Notes: generated from the sequence alone by a model not told the origin. A stretch of DNA of 64,000 bases from Modestobacter sp. VKM Ac-2985 (GCF_026967925.1 NZ_JAPVBI010000002.1:558001-622000), one strand, 5' to 3'; shown: positions 40,991-51,919, counted from the stretch's first letter. Program-made: numbers and translations.

Positions 40991-42301
40991 TCAGCGCTCG
41001 GTCCGGGGGAGGAGGACCGGCGGTTCGGCCCCGGCGACCTCGGTCTCCGGGAAGTCGCCGGGGCGACCGACCGGGCGGGCGAGCCCGGGCACCTCGTCGT
41101 CGACGTACCGTGGCCGGCAGATGCTCCAGCCGGTGACCAGCAGCAGCCCGACCCCGGCGTAGACCAGCACGAACATGCCGGTGTAGCCGCCGGTGACGCC
41201 CCGCAGCAGGCCGACCAGCAGTGGGCCCACCCCGGCCAGCGCGTATCCCCAGCCCTGCGCGACCGTGGACAGGGCGCTCACCGACTCCGGGGTGCGGCCG
41301 CGCAGCCCGAAGAGGGCCAGGATCATCGCGAACGTGCCCATGCCCAGCCCGAGCAGGCAGACCCACAGCCAGGTCAGGGTGAGCGGGGCGAGCAGCAGGC
41401 CGGTCCAGCCGGCCAGGTAACAGGCGACGAAGGCCAGCAGCATCGGCCGCTGCCACCGGGGCCGCACCGTGCCCAGCGGGACGACGGCGTTGAGCGGGAT
41501 CACGATCAACGCGTTCAGCCCGACGAGGAACCCGGCTGCCTCCGCGGACATGCCCTGGTCGCGGAGGTACTGCGCCGTCCAGCCGACGATGACGTAGGCC
41601 TGCATCGCCTGCAGCCCGAAGAAGGCGGCCATCGTCCAGGCCAGCCGGCTGCGCCCCAGCTCCCGCAGCCGCACCGCGGTGTGCCCGCCCCGGGAGGCGC
41701 CCGGCCGGACCGGGACGGCGAGCCAGGGCAACGCCGCGAGCAGGGCGAACACCGCCCAGATGCCCAGTCCCCAGCGCCAGCCGTCGGCGCCGGCGGCCGC
41801 GGCGATCGGCGCCGTGGAGACGGCGGCGACCGCCCCGCCGATCGCCAGTGCGGTGCTGTAGGCGCCCACCAGCAGACCGGTGCGCTCCGGGAACCACCGC
41901 TTGACCAGGCCGGGCAGCAGCACGTTGCCCAGCGCGCCGCCGACCATCGTGGCCACCGTGCCGAGCAGGAACACCCACACGTTGGGCACCGACACCCGCA
42001 GCAGCAGCCCGATCGCCATGACCAGCAGGGCCGCGGCCAGCACGTGCCCGTCGCGGAACCGGGCGGCCAGCGGCGGGCCGGCGAAGCCGATCAGCGCGAA
42101 GCAGAGCAGCGGCATGCTGGTGATCAGTCCGGCGAGGCCGGAGGAGATGCCCAGGCCGCGCTCGATCTCCTGCAGCACCGGGCCGACGCTGTTGACCGCG
42201 GTGCGCAGGTTGAACCCGGTCAGCACGATCGCCGTCCCGACCAGGACCAGCCCCTGCCGGGAGGACGTGCGCGGCGGCAGCGGGGCGGCGGCGCGGGTCA
42301 C
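40991..42301 (-). CDS. MFS transporter, CynX/NimT family
   Basis: The 436-residue protein has twelve hydrophobic segments and the CynX-family N-terminus GTAIVLTGFNLRTAVNSVGPVL, with GLITSMPLLCFALIG and FRDGHVL in the first half. Relatives transport cyanate, 2-nitroimidazole or unknown anions. The charged C-terminal 45 residues (RPRYVDDEVPG onward) lie in the cytoplasm. It converges on the methyltransferase gene with ten bases between. No cyanase is nearby, so the substrate is open. Confidence 0.85.
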   Translation of the reverse strand: MTRAAAPLPPRTSSRQGLVLVGTAIVLTGFNLRTAVNSVGPVLQEIERGLGISSGLAGLITSMPLLCFALIGFAGPPLAARFRDGHVLAAALLVMAIGLLLRVSVPNVWVFLLGTVATMVGGALGNVLLPGLVKRWFPERTGLLVGAYSTALAIGGAVAAVSTAPIAAAAGADGWRWGLGIWAVFALLAALPWLAVPVRPGASRGGHTAVRLRELGRSRLAWTMAAFFGLQAMQAYVIVGWTAQYLRDQGMSAEAAGFLVGLNALIVIPLNAVVPLGTVRPRWQRPMLLAFVACYLAGWTGLLLAPLTLTWLWVCLLGLGMGTFAMILALFGLRGRTPESVSALSTVAQGWGYALAGVGPLLVGLLRGVTGGYTGMFVLVYAGVGLLLVTGWSICRPRYVDDEVPGLARPVGRPGDFPETEVAGAEPPVLLPRTER

Positions 42302-42362
42302 GTCCGCTCATCTTCCTCCCCGAGCCGCCGCAGCCCGGGAGCCGGGTCGGGGCCCGGGCGGG

Positions 42363-42923
42363 TCAGCGGGTGTCGGTCACCGTGACCGGGACCTCGGCCA
42401 CCTGGTCGGTCGTGCCGTCGTCGGCCACCCGCAGCATCACCAGGTCGTGGACGCCATCACCGGCCGGGGCGGCGAGCTGCAGGACCGGACTCAGGCACTG
42501 GGGCAGCCGGAACGCCGGTCCGGCCGCGGTCTGGGTGTAGCTGACGGTGCTGCCGGCGTCACCGCGGACCGGCTCGCCGTCCAGGGTCATCACGTAGTCG
42601 ACGTCCTCGGCCCCGGTCACCCGGAACCGCAGCGGCTGGCCGGCGGCCACCACACTGCTGGCCACGGCGATCCGTGGGTCGTCGCAGTCGGCGGTGAGGG
42701 TCACGTCCTCGACACCCCGTCCGCCGGCGACGGCGAGCACCGTCATCACCACGATCGCGACGGCCAGCCAGGTCCAGTGCCGGCTGCGCCGGATCGTCGG
42801 GCGGTCGTCGGCCAGCGCGCGCTCGTCGTTGACGTCCCGGGCGTAGTGCAGCCGGGTGCTGCGGGAGGCCGCGGCGCGCTCGGCCTCGCCCCGACGACGG
42901 CCGCCGCCGTACGGAGAGCTCAT
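42363..42923 (-). CDS. Single-span membrane protein of unknown function
   Basis: The 186-residue protein has a charged N-terminal region of about 50 residues (MSSPYGGGRRRGEAERAAASR), one membrane helix (HWTWLAVAIVVMTVLAVAGG) and an external beta-rich domain with two cysteines (ADCDDPRIAVASSVVAAGQPL and RLPQCLSP) that may form a disulfide. The orientation is probably N-in. ATG 42923 is used; the longer frame lacks features. I do not recognise the domain. It lies just downstream of etfD in the same direction, with a terminator-like palindrome between. Confidence 0.65.
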   Translation of the reverse strand: MSSPYGGGRRRGEAERAAASRSTRLHYARDVNDERALADDRPTIRRSRHWTWLAVAIVVMTVLAVAGGRGVEDVTLTADCDDPRIAVASSVVAAGQPLRFRVTGAEDVDYVMTLDGEPVRGDAGSTVSYTQTAAGPAFRLPQCLSPVLQLAAPAGDGVHDLVMLRVADDGTTDQVAEVPVTVTDTR

Positions 42924-42969
42924 GCCGCCCAGTGTCCGCCCCGGTCGTGCGGTTGCGTCACCGCTCTCC

Positions 42970-43025
42970 GGCCCCCGTGCAGGGGCCCGCCGCGAGCTTG
43001 CGAGTGGCGGGGGGCACGGGGGTCC
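42970..43025 (-). terminator. Post-stop palindrome (family member d)
   Basis: The 56-bp element starts four bases behind the etfD stop. It has outer arms GGCCCCCGTGC / GCACGGGGGTCC and an inner CCGCC-GCGAG / CGAGT-GGCGG hairpin. It is 54/56 identical to the element behind fadE5 (19951-20006). Confidence 0.65.
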
Positions 43026-43029
43026 TCTC

Positions 43030-45321
43030 TCAGGAGTGCTGGGTGGCGGCGGAGCCGGTGCCGGCCGGGTCGTCGGGCACGGTGCCGACGCCGGGGCCGG
43101 ACTCCGTGCCCGGGGCACCCGCGGGGGCCATCGAGCGGAGCAGGATCTGGCTGACGTCCAGGACCTCGACGTGCGGCTTGGCCTCACCGGCCTGCTGCTT
43201 GCTGGTCACCGCGTCGCTCAGCATGGTGATGCAGAACGGGCACGCGGTGGAGATGACGTCCGGGTCCAGCTCGAGCGCCTCGTCGGTGCGCTCGACGTTG
43301 ATCCGCTTGCCGATCTTCTCCTCCATCCACATCCGCGCGCCGCCGGCGCCGCAGCAGAAACCGCGGTCCTTGCAGCGGTGCATCTCCTGGGTGGTCAGGC
43401 CCTGCACGGAGTCGAGGATCTCCCGCGGGGGCGTGTAGACCTTGTTGTGCCGGCCCAGGAAGCACGGGTCGTGGTAGGTGACCTTGCGGTCGATCGGGGT
43501 GACCGGGGTCAGCCGTCCCTCCTCGACCAGCTGGCCGAGCAGCTGGGTGTGGTGGACGACGTCGTAGTCCCCGCCGAGCTGCGGGTACTCGCGGTTGATC
43601 GAGTTGAAGCAGTGCGGACAGGTGGCGACGATCTTCCGCCGTCCGGCCGGGCGCTCCTCGAAGACGGCGTTCAGCGTCTCGACGTTCTCCTGCGCCAGCT
43701 GCTGGAACAGGAACTCGTTGCCCATCCGGCGGGCCGGGTCGCCCGAGCAGGTCTCCCCGTTGCCCAGGACGGCGAACTCCACGTCGGCGATGTGCAGCAG
43801 CTCGGCGACGGCCTTGGTGACCTTCTTGGCGCGGTCGTCGATGGCGCCTGCGCAGCCGACCCAGAACAGGTACTCGACGTCGTCGTCGATGGCGCCCTCG
43901 ACCTGCCGGACCTCGAAGTCCAGCTCCTTCATCCACTCCTCGCGGATGTTGCCGCCCACGCCCCACGGGTTCCCGCGGTTCTCCAGGTTGCGCATCATCA
44001 CGCCGGCCTCGGAGGGGAAGGAGGACTCGATCAGCACCTGGTAGCGGCGCATGTCCATGATGTGGTCGACGTGCTCGATGTCGACCGGGCACTGCTCGAC
44101 GCAGGCGCCGCAGTTGGTGCAGCTCCAGAGGACGTCGGGGTCGATGACCCCGCCCTCCTCCAGCGTGCCGACCAGCGGGCGGTGCGCCTGGGCGTCGTTG
44201 GTGCCCTCGATCCGGGCGTAGCCGGACGCCCAGACCTGCTCGTCGCTGGGCTCCAGGGTGGTGAAGTCGGCGAAGTTCGGGGCCTCGTCGGAGGCCTTGG
44301 TCGCGCCGGTCAGGTACGGGGCCTTGGCGTACAGGTGGTCCCGCAGGTCCATGATCACCATCTTCGGTGACAGGGGCTTGCCGGTGTTCCAGGCCGGGCA
44401 CTGGCTCTGGCACCGCCCGCACTCGGTGCAGGTGGTGAAGTCCAGCATCCCCTTCCAGGTGAAGTCCTCGATCTTGCCGCGGCCGAAGACGTCGTCCTCG
44501 CCGGGGTCCTCGAAGTCGATCGGCTTGCCGCCCGACGTCATCGCCGGCAGCGGGCCGAGGGCCTGGGAGCCGTCGTCCTCACGCTTGAAGTAGATGTTGA
44601 AGAACGCGCTGAACCGGTGCCACGCGACGCCCATGTTGAGCACCCGGGAGATGGTGATCAGCCAGCCCAGGCTCACCACGATCTTGACGAACGCGACGAC
44701 CGACAGCAGGTCGGGGTTGGCCGGGACGACGTTGGCCAGCAGCCCGGAGATCGGGTGCGACCAGGCCGGCGCGTCGGTCAGGTCGGCGGAGACCTTGATC
44801 GCGCGGATCAGCAGGATGCAGATGCCGATGGTCAGGACGACGGCCTCGACGAAGTAGCCGCGCCCCTCGTTGGACCCGGCGAACCGGCTGGCCCGGCCCT
44901 GGCGGCGCGGGTGGTCGAGCTGCCGCCGGACGATCAGGTACAGGATGCCGAGCACCGTGGCGGCGCCGATCAGGTCGACGAAGAGGTTCCACAGCGCCCA
45001 CTCGCCGATCAGCGGGAGGTGCCACTCCGGGTCGAAGACCTCCCCGAACGCCTCGACGAGGGTGAGGAACAGGCCGTAGAACCCGATGAAGACGAACCAG
45101 TGCGCGGCGCCGATGGCCGACCACTTGAGCATCCGGGTGTGCCCCAGCGACTCGACCGCCAGCGTCTTCAGCCGCGGGCCGACCGGGCCGGAGCGGGTCG
45201 GGTCGGGCTGGCCGCTGCGGAAGATCCGCAGCATCGCGCGGACGGCCTTGGTGGCGTAGACCACCGAGACGACCAGCAGGATCACGGCCAGCGTGCCGAG
45301 GACGATCTGCAACGGGCCCAT
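43030..45321 (-). CDS. etfD: EtfD-type membrane iron-sulfur oxidoreductase
   Basis: The 763-residue protein joins an N-terminal membrane part of five to six helices (residues 1-250) to a cytoplasmic part with two 4Fe-4S motifs (CTECGRCQSQCPAW and CTNCGACVEQCPVD) and two CCG domains (ATCPHCFNSI, HDPCFLGRHNKV, GFCCGAGGARMW). It matches the architecture of mycobacterial EtfD (Rv0338c), which passes electrons from reduced ETF to menaquinone during fatty-acid oxidation. FadE5 at 20011 could use this route. The ATG at 45321 is followed at once by a hydrophobic helix. No ETF genes are in the window. Confidence 0.9.
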   Translation of the reverse strand: MGPLQIVLGTLAVILLVVSVVYATKAVRAMLRIFRSGQPDPTRSGPVGPRLKTLAVESLGHTRMLKWSAIGAAHWFVFIGFYGLFLTLVEAFGEVFDPEWHLPLIGEWALWNLFVDLIGAATVLGILYLIVRRQLDHPRRQGRASRFAGSNEGRGYFVEAVVLTIGICILLIRAIKVSADLTDAPAWSHPISGLLANVVPANPDLLSVVAFVKIVVSLGWLITISRVLNMGVAWHRFSAFFNIYFKREDDGSQALGPLPAMTSGGKPIDFEDPGEDDVFGRGKIEDFTWKGMLDFTTCTECGRCQSQCPAWNTGKPLSPKMVIMDLRDHLYAKAPYLTGATKASDEAPNFADFTTLEPSDEQVWASGYARIEGTNDAQAHRPLVGTLEEGGVIDPDVLWSCTNCGACVEQCPVDIEHVDHIMDMRRYQVLIESSFPSEAGVMMRNLENRGNPWGVGGNIREEWMKELDFEVRQVEGAIDDDVEYLFWVGCAGAIDDRAKKVTKAVAELLHIADVEFAVLGNGETCSGDPARRMGNEFLFQQLAQENVETLNAVFEERPAGRRKIVATCPHCFNSINREYPQLGGDYDVVHHTQLLGQLVEEGRLTPVTPIDRKVTYHDPCFLGRHNKVYTPPREILDSVQGLTTQEMHRCKDRGFCCGAGGARMWMEEKIGKRINVERTDEALELDPDVISTACPFCITMLSDAVTSKQQAGEAKPHVEVLDVSQILLRSMAPAGAPGTESGPGVGTVPDDPAGTGSAATQHS

Positions 45322-45441
45322 GAGCTCCCTCTCGTGCGTGCGCGGGCGTCATCGCCCACCCCGACCGGACACTAACCGGGCGGCCACAGGCTACTCGCCG
45401 GTAACCCCCACCCGCTGCGCCCCGGCGAGCTTCTGATCCCT

Positions 45442-45523
45442 GGGATCAGGTCACCTGGTCACGTGGGCACCTACCGGGTGGCCGGCCGCGAGGTAGGTGC
45501 CTGCGGCCGGAGGTAGGACGTCG
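45442..45523 (+). repeat. Left 82-bp inverted repeat of the AbiEi-like cassette
   Basis: These 82 bases match the inverse of 46595-46676 at 61 of 82 positions without gaps. The outer 20 bases and the inner 12 (GGTAGGACGTCG) are identical. The repeat contains its own hairpin, GGCACCTACC (45466-45475) with GGTAGGTGCC (45492-45501), and is preceded by TGATCCC-T-GGGATCA, which overlaps its first bases. Confidence 0.85.
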
Positions 45524-45601
45524 CTGTCCACATCGGGTCCCGCCGTCCACAGCTGGACCACGAGCCCGCCTCGGTCTCCGTCCCGGGGTGACCCTCGACC
45601 C

Positions 45602-46591
45602 GTGCTCCCGGTCCTCGACGAGATCGCCACGCGCCAGTTCGGCGTCTTCAGCTCGGCCCAGGCGCTCGCTGCCGGTCACTCCCGCGACGAGGTGCGCACG
45701 CTGTTGCGCACCGGTGCGTGGACCCGGCGACGCCGCGGGGTCTACTGCTCCGGCGACGTGGCAGCCCGTGCATCCGGCGACCCACGGCTCGGTCATCTGC
45801 TCGATGTCGCCGCCGTGCTGGTCTCCCTGTCGCGGCGCCCGGCGGTCAGCCACGCATCGGCGGCGGCCGTGCACGGCTTGCTCGTCCCGCGCCGGGGGCT
45901 GGCCGAGGTGCGGCTCACGGACCCGGACAACTGGCGCGTGGGTCGCGGCTACCGGGTCTCCCAGGGTGGCCTGCCCGCCCGTGCGGTGGCCGGCTGGGGG
46001 CCCTTCTCGGTCACCGCCGTCGCCCGGACGTTGGTCGACTGTGCACGGGAGTGGGAGCTCGTTGACGCGGTCGTCGCCCTGGACGATGCCCTCCACCGCG
46101 GTCTCACCGATCCCCTGCTCCTCCGCGAGGCGGTGGCCGGTGCGCGCCACTGGGAGGGTTCGGCCCAGGCTGCCCGGGCGGTGCGGTTGGCCGACGGCCG
46201 CGCGGAGTCACCGCTGGAGAGCGCCGGCCGGGTCCGGATCGTCACCAGCGGGCTCCCGGCGCCCGAGCTGCAGGTGGAGCTCTGGGACGACGAGGGCTTC
46301 ATCGGCCGCGTCGACGGGTGGTACGACGATGCGGCGGTCGCTCTCGAGTTCGACGGAAGGGTCAAGTACCTGGACCCACGCGGTGGGCGATCGCCCGGTG
46401 AGGTGCTCTGGGAGGAGAAGCGACGCGAGGACCGGATGCGGGCTGCCGGCGCACGCCCGGTGCGGATCGCGAAGGCAGACCTGGGAGCCCCGTGGTCTGG
46501 TGTCCGCGGCCGGCTCCGCACGTTGCTGCTCACTCCGTACGTGGGGCCGCGCGGGTTCCGGGTGGTTCGCCGTCCCGGCCGGACAGGCTGA
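45602..46591 (+). CDS. Orphan AbiEi-like winged-helix protein with PD-(D/E)XK-like domain
   Basis: The 329-residue protein starts with a winged helix of the AbiEi antitoxin type (DEIATRQFGVFSSAQALAAGHS, LLRTGAWTRRRRGVY). The middle region (SHASAAAVHGLLVPRRGLAEV) is typical of AbiEi_4-like proteins. The C-terminus resembles DUF559/Vsr-like PD-(D/E)XK folds: GRVDGWYDDAAVALEFDGRVK gives the D...ExD..K pattern, and EEKRREDRMRAAGARPVRI follows. No AbiEii toxin gene adjoins it. The gene is enclosed by two 82-bp inverted repeats, the right one beginning three bases after the stop. The GTG at 45602 lacks a clear ribosome site. Function is unknown. Confidence 0.75.
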   Translation: MLPVLDEIATRQFGVFSSAQALAAGHSRDEVRTLLRTGAWTRRRRGVYCSGDVAARASGDPRLGHLLDVAAVLVSLSRRPAVSHASAAAVHGLLVPRRGLAEVRLTDPDNWRVGRGYRVSQGGLPARAVAGWGPFSVTAVARTLVDCAREWELVDAVVALDDALHRGLTDPLLLREAVAGARHWEGSAQAARAVRLADGRAESPLESAGRVRIVTSGLPAPELQVELWDDEGFIGRVDGWYDDAAVALEFDGRVKYLDPRGGRSPGEVLWEEKRREDRMRAAGARPVRIAKADLGAPWSGVRGRLRTLLLTPYVGPRGFRVVRRPGRTG

Positions 46592-46594
46592 GGT

Positions 46595-46676
46595 CGACGT
46601 CCTACCCGACCGTATGGGCACCTACTGCACGGTCGGCCGCGGGGTTGGTCACCACATGACCAGGTGACCTGATCCC
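46595..46676 (-). repeat. Right 82-bp inverted repeat of the AbiEi-like cassette
   Basis: This copy begins three bases behind the stop codon and is the inverse of 45442-45523. The outer 20 bases, ending at 46676, match perfectly. The central part has diverged, most strongly in a ten-base block near the inner end. I see no target-site duplication next to either outer end. Confidence 0.85.
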
Positions 46677-46758
46677 GGCGCGACATCCCGGCGGGACGAG
46701 GCCAAGGCCAGAGGACGGCGCTCGGTCGATGAGGTCCGCGTCACGCGTCGGGCCCCTG

Positions 46759-46784
46759 GGAACACAGCCGCCACCCCTGCCGTT
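46759..46784 (+). promoter_or_regulatory. ECF (SigH/SigR/SigE-like) promoter of dnaK
   Basis: GGAAC (46759-46763) and CGTT (46781-46784) are separated by 17 bases, matching the GGAA(C/T)-N16-18-CGTT consensus of actinobacterial oxidative and heat-stress ECF sigma factors. The dnaK start lies about 100 bases downstream. Confidence 0.55.
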
Positions 46785-46799
46785 AGGCTGGGCAGGAAA

Positions 46800-46820
46800 G
46801 TTGAGCGGACCGGGCGCAAG
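46800..46820 (+). promoter_or_regulatory. HAIR-type operator for HspR
   Basis: GTTGAGC-N7-GCGCAAG matches the HspR inverted repeat CTTGAGT-N7-ACTCAAG at five of seven positions in each half with the exact spacer. It lies just downstream of the predicted dnaK promoter, where HspR would block transcription. The hspR gene is the fourth gene of the same operon. Confidence 0.65.
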
Positions 46821-46886
46821 GACGGCGCCGGCCCTCGGCTCCCAGACCAGCACCACCCCGTCAGCAACGCACAGGAGAGTCCTTCC

Positions 46887-48773
<1,887 letters not shown>

Positions 48774-48837
48774 CCTCACCGTCCACGCGCAGGTGCACCG
48801 GCCCGGGTGACCGGGCCGGTGCCCTGGGGGAGAGACG

Positions 48838-49593
48838 ATGAGCCAGCAGGACGAGCAGGCGCCGCGGGTCGTCATCCGCGACAGGCGGCGCGTCGACCCG
48901 ACCAGCGGCACGGTCCGGGCACCAGCCGGTGACGAGCCGGCCGGTGCCACGCCGGAGCAGGGAGAGCAGATGAGCGAGCACGACAACGACACGAGCGGTT
49001 CCGGGAACGGAGCAGGCCCGGTCGTCGAACCACCGCTGACCGGTGGGATCGAGAGCGGGGCGGACGACGCCACGCGGCAGCTGGCCGAGCGGACGGAGGA
49101 CCTGCAGCGGGTCACCGCCGAGTACGCGAACTACCGGCGCCGGGTGGAGCGTGACCGGGTCCTCGTCGTCGACCAGGCGGCCGAGCGGTTCGCCGGGCAG
49201 CTGTTCCCGATCGTCGACGACATCGAGCGCGCCCGGGACCACGGCGACCTCAACGGCGCCTTCAAGGTCGTCGCCGACCGGGTGCTGGGGCTGCTCGACG
49301 GCCTCGGGGTCACCTCGTTCGGCAAGCCGGGCGACCCGTTCGACCCGGCCCTGCACGAGGCGGTGCTGCACGACACCTCCACTGAGGTGACCGAGCCGAC
49401 GGCGACCACCGTGCTCCGGCCGGGTTTCCGGCGCGGGGACCGAGTGCTGCGCACGGCGATGGTCGGCGTGACCGAGCCGGAGGCCCCGGCCGCCCCGGCT
49501 CCGGCAGCGGGTGCACCGGAGGTCGTGGACGCCGAGGTGGTCGAGACCGCCACGGACGCCGAGCAGCCGGGCTCCGGCCCGGCCGCCGGCTGA
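48838..49593 (+). CDS. grpE: Nucleotide exchange factor GrpE
   Basis: The 251-residue protein has a long coiled coil ([31 protein letters not shown]) and the C-terminal beta domain ([39 protein letters not shown]). It releases ADP from DnaK. Both ends are extended: about 75 acidic, disordered residues before the coil and a Pro/Ala/Glu tail after it. ATG 48838 has a GGGGGAGAG site; a second in-frame ATG at 48970 (Met45) also has a GGAGAG site, so a shorter form may be made. Confidence 0.94.
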   Translation: MSQQDEQAPRVVIRDRRRVDPTSGTVRAPAGDEPAGATPEQGEQMSEHDNDTSGSGNGAGPVVEPPLTGGIESGADDATRQLAERTEDLQRVTAEYANYRRRVERDRVLVVDQAAERFAGQLFPIVDDIERARDHGDLNGAFKVVADRVLGLLDGLGVTSFGKPGDPFDPALHEAVLHDTSTEVTEPTATTVLRPGFRRGDRVLRTAMVGVTEPEAPAAPAPAAGAPEVVDAEVVETATDAEQPGSGPAAG

Positions 49594-49606
49594 GCTCGAC
49601 CCCCCG

Positions 49607-49643
49607 GCCGGTCCGGCCTCCGCACGCCGGAGGCCGGACCGGC
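49607..49643 (+). other. Hairpin in the grpE-dnaJ gap
   Basis: A perfect 15-bp stem (GCCGGTCCGGCCTCC and its partner) with a seven-base loop fills most of the 82-base gap. It could attenuate transcription into dnaJ or protect processed mRNA. The operon continues past it, since dnaJ has its own GAGAGGAGG site 12 bases before the ATG. Confidence 0.6.
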
Positions 49644-49675
49644 CCGTCACCCGCCCAGCAGAGAGGAGGCGCCCG

Positions 49676-50914
49676 ATGAGCAGCACCCGGGACTTCATCG
49701 AGAAGGACTACTACGCGGCCCTGGGCGTCGCCAAGGACGCCGATGCCGCGGCCATCAAGAAGGCCTACCGGCAGCTGGCCCGTGAGCTGCACCCGGACAA
49801 GAACCCGGGCAACAGCCAGGCCGAGACCCGCTTCAAGGAGGTCTCGGAGGCCTACGACGTCCTGTCCGACCCGAAGCGTCGGGCGGAGTACGACGACGCC
49901 CGCCGGCTGTTCGGTGCCGGTGGATTCCGGCCCGGTGCCGGCGCGCCCGGCGGCTTCTCCGGTGGCTTCCCCGGCGGGGGTGGCGCCGGCCAGCCCTTCG
50001 ACCTCGGTGACCTCTTCGGCGGTGCAGCCGGCGCACCCGGCACCGGGGGACGTGCCGGTGGGCTGGGCGACCTGTTCGGCGGGCTCTTCACCGGGGGCGG
50101 GGCGAGCCCCGGCGGTGCCGCGCGGGGTCGCAGCCAGGCTGCCTCCGGACCGGCCCGAGGTCAGGACGTCGAGACGGAGGCCACTCTCGCCTTCGACGAG
50201 GCGGTGCTCGGCGTGACCGTGCCGCTGCGGATGCAGAGCCCGGGCACCTGCCCGACCTGCTCCGGCAGCGGCGCCCGTCCGGGCACGAGCCCGCACACCT
50301 GCCCGGTGTGCAACGGCGCCGGCGTCACGAGTCGCAGCCAGGGCGCGTTCGCCTTCTCCGAGCCCTGCAAGGAGTGCCGCGGTACCGGCTCGGTGGTCGA
50401 GGACCCCTGCCCGGAGTGCAAGGGCGGCGGGGTCACCACCCAGACCCGCACCATCACCGTGCGCATCCCGGCCGGGGTCAAGGACGGGCAGCGCATCCGG
50501 CTGCCCGGCAAGGGCGCCCCCGGGCGTCGCGGTGGCCCGGCGGGCGACCTGTTCGTCGTGGTCCACGTCAGCGGTTCGGAGCTGTTCGGGCGCAGCGGCA
50601 ACGACCTCACCCTGACCGTGCCGCTGTCCTTCGCCGAGGCGGCGCTGGGCACCACGCTCACCGTGCCCACCCTGGACGGCTCGGTGTCGCTGAAGGTCCC
50701 GGCCGGCACCTCCAGCGGCCGTACCTTCCGGGTCCGCGGCCGGGGTGTGCCGGGTAAGGCCGTGACCGGCGACCTGCTGGTCACCGTGGAGGTGGCCGTC
50801 CCCAGCCGGTTGACCCCCGGTGCCCGGGAGGCGATCGAGAAGCTCGCTGCCGAGCTGCCCGACGATCCCCGACCGGAGGTCACGGCCGCGCTCCGGAACG
50901 GGGCGACGCGGTGA
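49676..50914 (+). CDS. dnaJ: Chaperone DnaJ
   Basis: The 412-residue co-chaperone has an N-terminal J domain with HPD ([10 protein letters not shown]), an unusually long Gly/Phe/Ala-rich region (residues 80-160) and four zinc-binding CxxCxGxG motifs ([32 protein letters not shown]) followed by two substrate-binding beta domains. It stimulates the DnaK ATPase. Its first residues ([18 protein letters not shown]) are those of actinobacterial DnaJ1, the copy in the dnaK operon. The stop overlaps the hspR GTG. Confidence 0.97.
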   Translation: MSSTRDFIEKDYYAALGVAKDADAAAIKKAYRQLARELHPDKNPGNSQAETRFKEVSEAYDVLSDPKRRAEYDDARRLFGAGGFRPGAGAPGGFSGGFPGGGGAGQPFDLGDLFGGAAGAPGTGGRAGGLGDLFGGLFTGGGASPGGAARGRSQAASGPARGQDVETEATLAFDEAVLGVTVPLRMQSPGTCPTCSGSGARPGTSPHTCPVCNGAGVTSRSQGAFAFSEPCKECRGTGSVVEDPCPECKGGGVTTQTRTITVRIPAGVKDGQRIRLPGKGAPGRRGGPAGDLFVVVHVSGSELFGRSGNDLTLTVPLSFAEAALGTTLTVPTLDGSVSLKVPAGTSSGRTFRVRGRGVPGKAVTGDLLVTVEVAVPSRLTPGAREAIEKLAAELPDDPRPEVTAALRNGATR

Positions 50915-51342
50915 CGCTCCCCGACCCCGGGCGCGCCTTCGCCGAGGACGCCCCGGTCTTCGTCATCTCCGTCGCCGCGGAGCTGGCCGGCATGCACGCC
51001 CAGACGCTGCGCCAGTACGACCGGCTCGGGCTGGTCAGCCCGGGCCGCACGGCCGGCGGCGGCCGCCGGTACAGCCCGCGGGACGTCGCGCTGCTGCGCG
51101 AGGTGCAGCGGCTGAGCCAGGAGGACGGCGTCAACCTGGCCGGGATCAAGCGGATCATCGAGCTGGAGTCCCGGGTCGAGGCGCTGCAGGCCCGGGTCAC
51201 CGAGCTGCTCGACGAGCTGGAGCTCTCCGAGGCCCACCGGATCGCGGCGGAGGCCGCGGTGTCGGCTGCCTACCGCCGCGACCTGGTGCCCCGCACGGCC
51301 AGCTCCGCGCTGGTGGTGTGGCGACCGGCCGGCCGGCAGTGA
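50911..51342 (+). CDS. hspR: MerR-family heat-shock repressor HspR
   Basis: The 143-residue protein has the MerR winged helix ([71 protein letters not shown]) and a C-terminal coiled coil. HspR binds HAIR sequences and represses its own operon, with DnaK acting as corepressor in relatives. The GTG start overlaps dnaJ by four bases (GTGA). The matching HAIR site lies at 46800-46820, giving a closed feedback loop. Confidence 0.95.
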   Translation: MTLPDPGRAFAEDAPVFVISVAAELAGMHAQTLRQYDRLGLVSPGRTAGGGRRYSPRDVALLREVQRLSQEDGVNLAGIKRIIELESRVEALQARVTELLDELELSEAHRIAAEAAVSAAYRRDLVPRTASSALVVWRPAGRQ

Positions 51343-51431
51343 CCGGCACCGGGAACGCCGGGTCCGCGCCGGACGTGGATACCGGTGTGACCGTCGACAG
51401 CGCAGCCCGCGCCATCCCGGAGGAGTCCGAC

Positions 51432-51914
51432 GTGGAGCGCACCGCGCAGGACCCGCACGCCGCCTACGTCGCGCTCGAACGCGAGGTGGCCCTCCTGCTG
51501 CGCCGGGCGCGCGCGATCTCCGGTCGGCTCGGCGGCCAGCTGCACCAGGACCTGGACGGCGCGGCGTACGGGCTGCTCGTGCTGCTGGACGACGCCGGCC
51601 CGCTGCGGGCCAGTGACGTCGTCGCGCGGCTGGGGCTGGACAAGAGCACGGTCAGCCGCCAGGTGGCCTCGCTCGTCGACCTCGGCCTGGTCGACCGGGT
51701 GGCGGACCCCGACGACGGCCGCGCCCAGGTGCTGTCGACGTCCGAGGAGGGGCACCGGCGACTCAGCCGCCTCCGTGACGCCCGACGGGCGCGCTGGGAG
51801 GCCGACCTCGCCGACTGGGAGACCTCCGACGTCGCGACCCTCGCGCAGCTGCTGGGCCGGCTGAACCGGCTCGGCGAGGCCCACGAGGCCGAGGTCACCG
51901 CCCAGACCGAGTGA
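51432..51914 (+). CDS. MarR-family transcriptional regulator
   Basis: The 160-residue regulator has the MarR winged helix (LHQDLDGAAYGLLVLLDDAGPLRASDVVARLGLDKSTVSRQVASLVDLGLVDRVADPDDGRAQVLSTSEEG) and flanking dimerisation helices. I prefer the GTG at 51432, which has a strong GGAGGAG site six bases upstream. A GTG at 51339 that overlaps the hspR stop would add 31 residues without homology but would couple it to hspR. Its targets are unknown. It may share the heat-shock operon transcript. Confidence 0.85.
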   Translation: MERTAQDPHAAYVALEREVALLLRRARAISGRLGGQLHQDLDGAAYGLLVLLDDAGPLRASDVVARLGLDKSTVSRQVASLVDLGLVDRVADPDDGRAQVLSTSEEGHRRLSRLRDARRARWEADLADWETSDVATLAQLLGRLNRLGEAHEAEVTAQTE

Positions 51915-51919
51915 CCCAC

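Noticed and set aside
45602-46591. A complete AbiE toxin-antitoxin pair
   Set aside because: Only an AbiEi-like winged helix is present. No nucleotidyltransferase-type AbiEii gene lies upstream or downstream, and the C-terminal domain differs from classical AbiEi.
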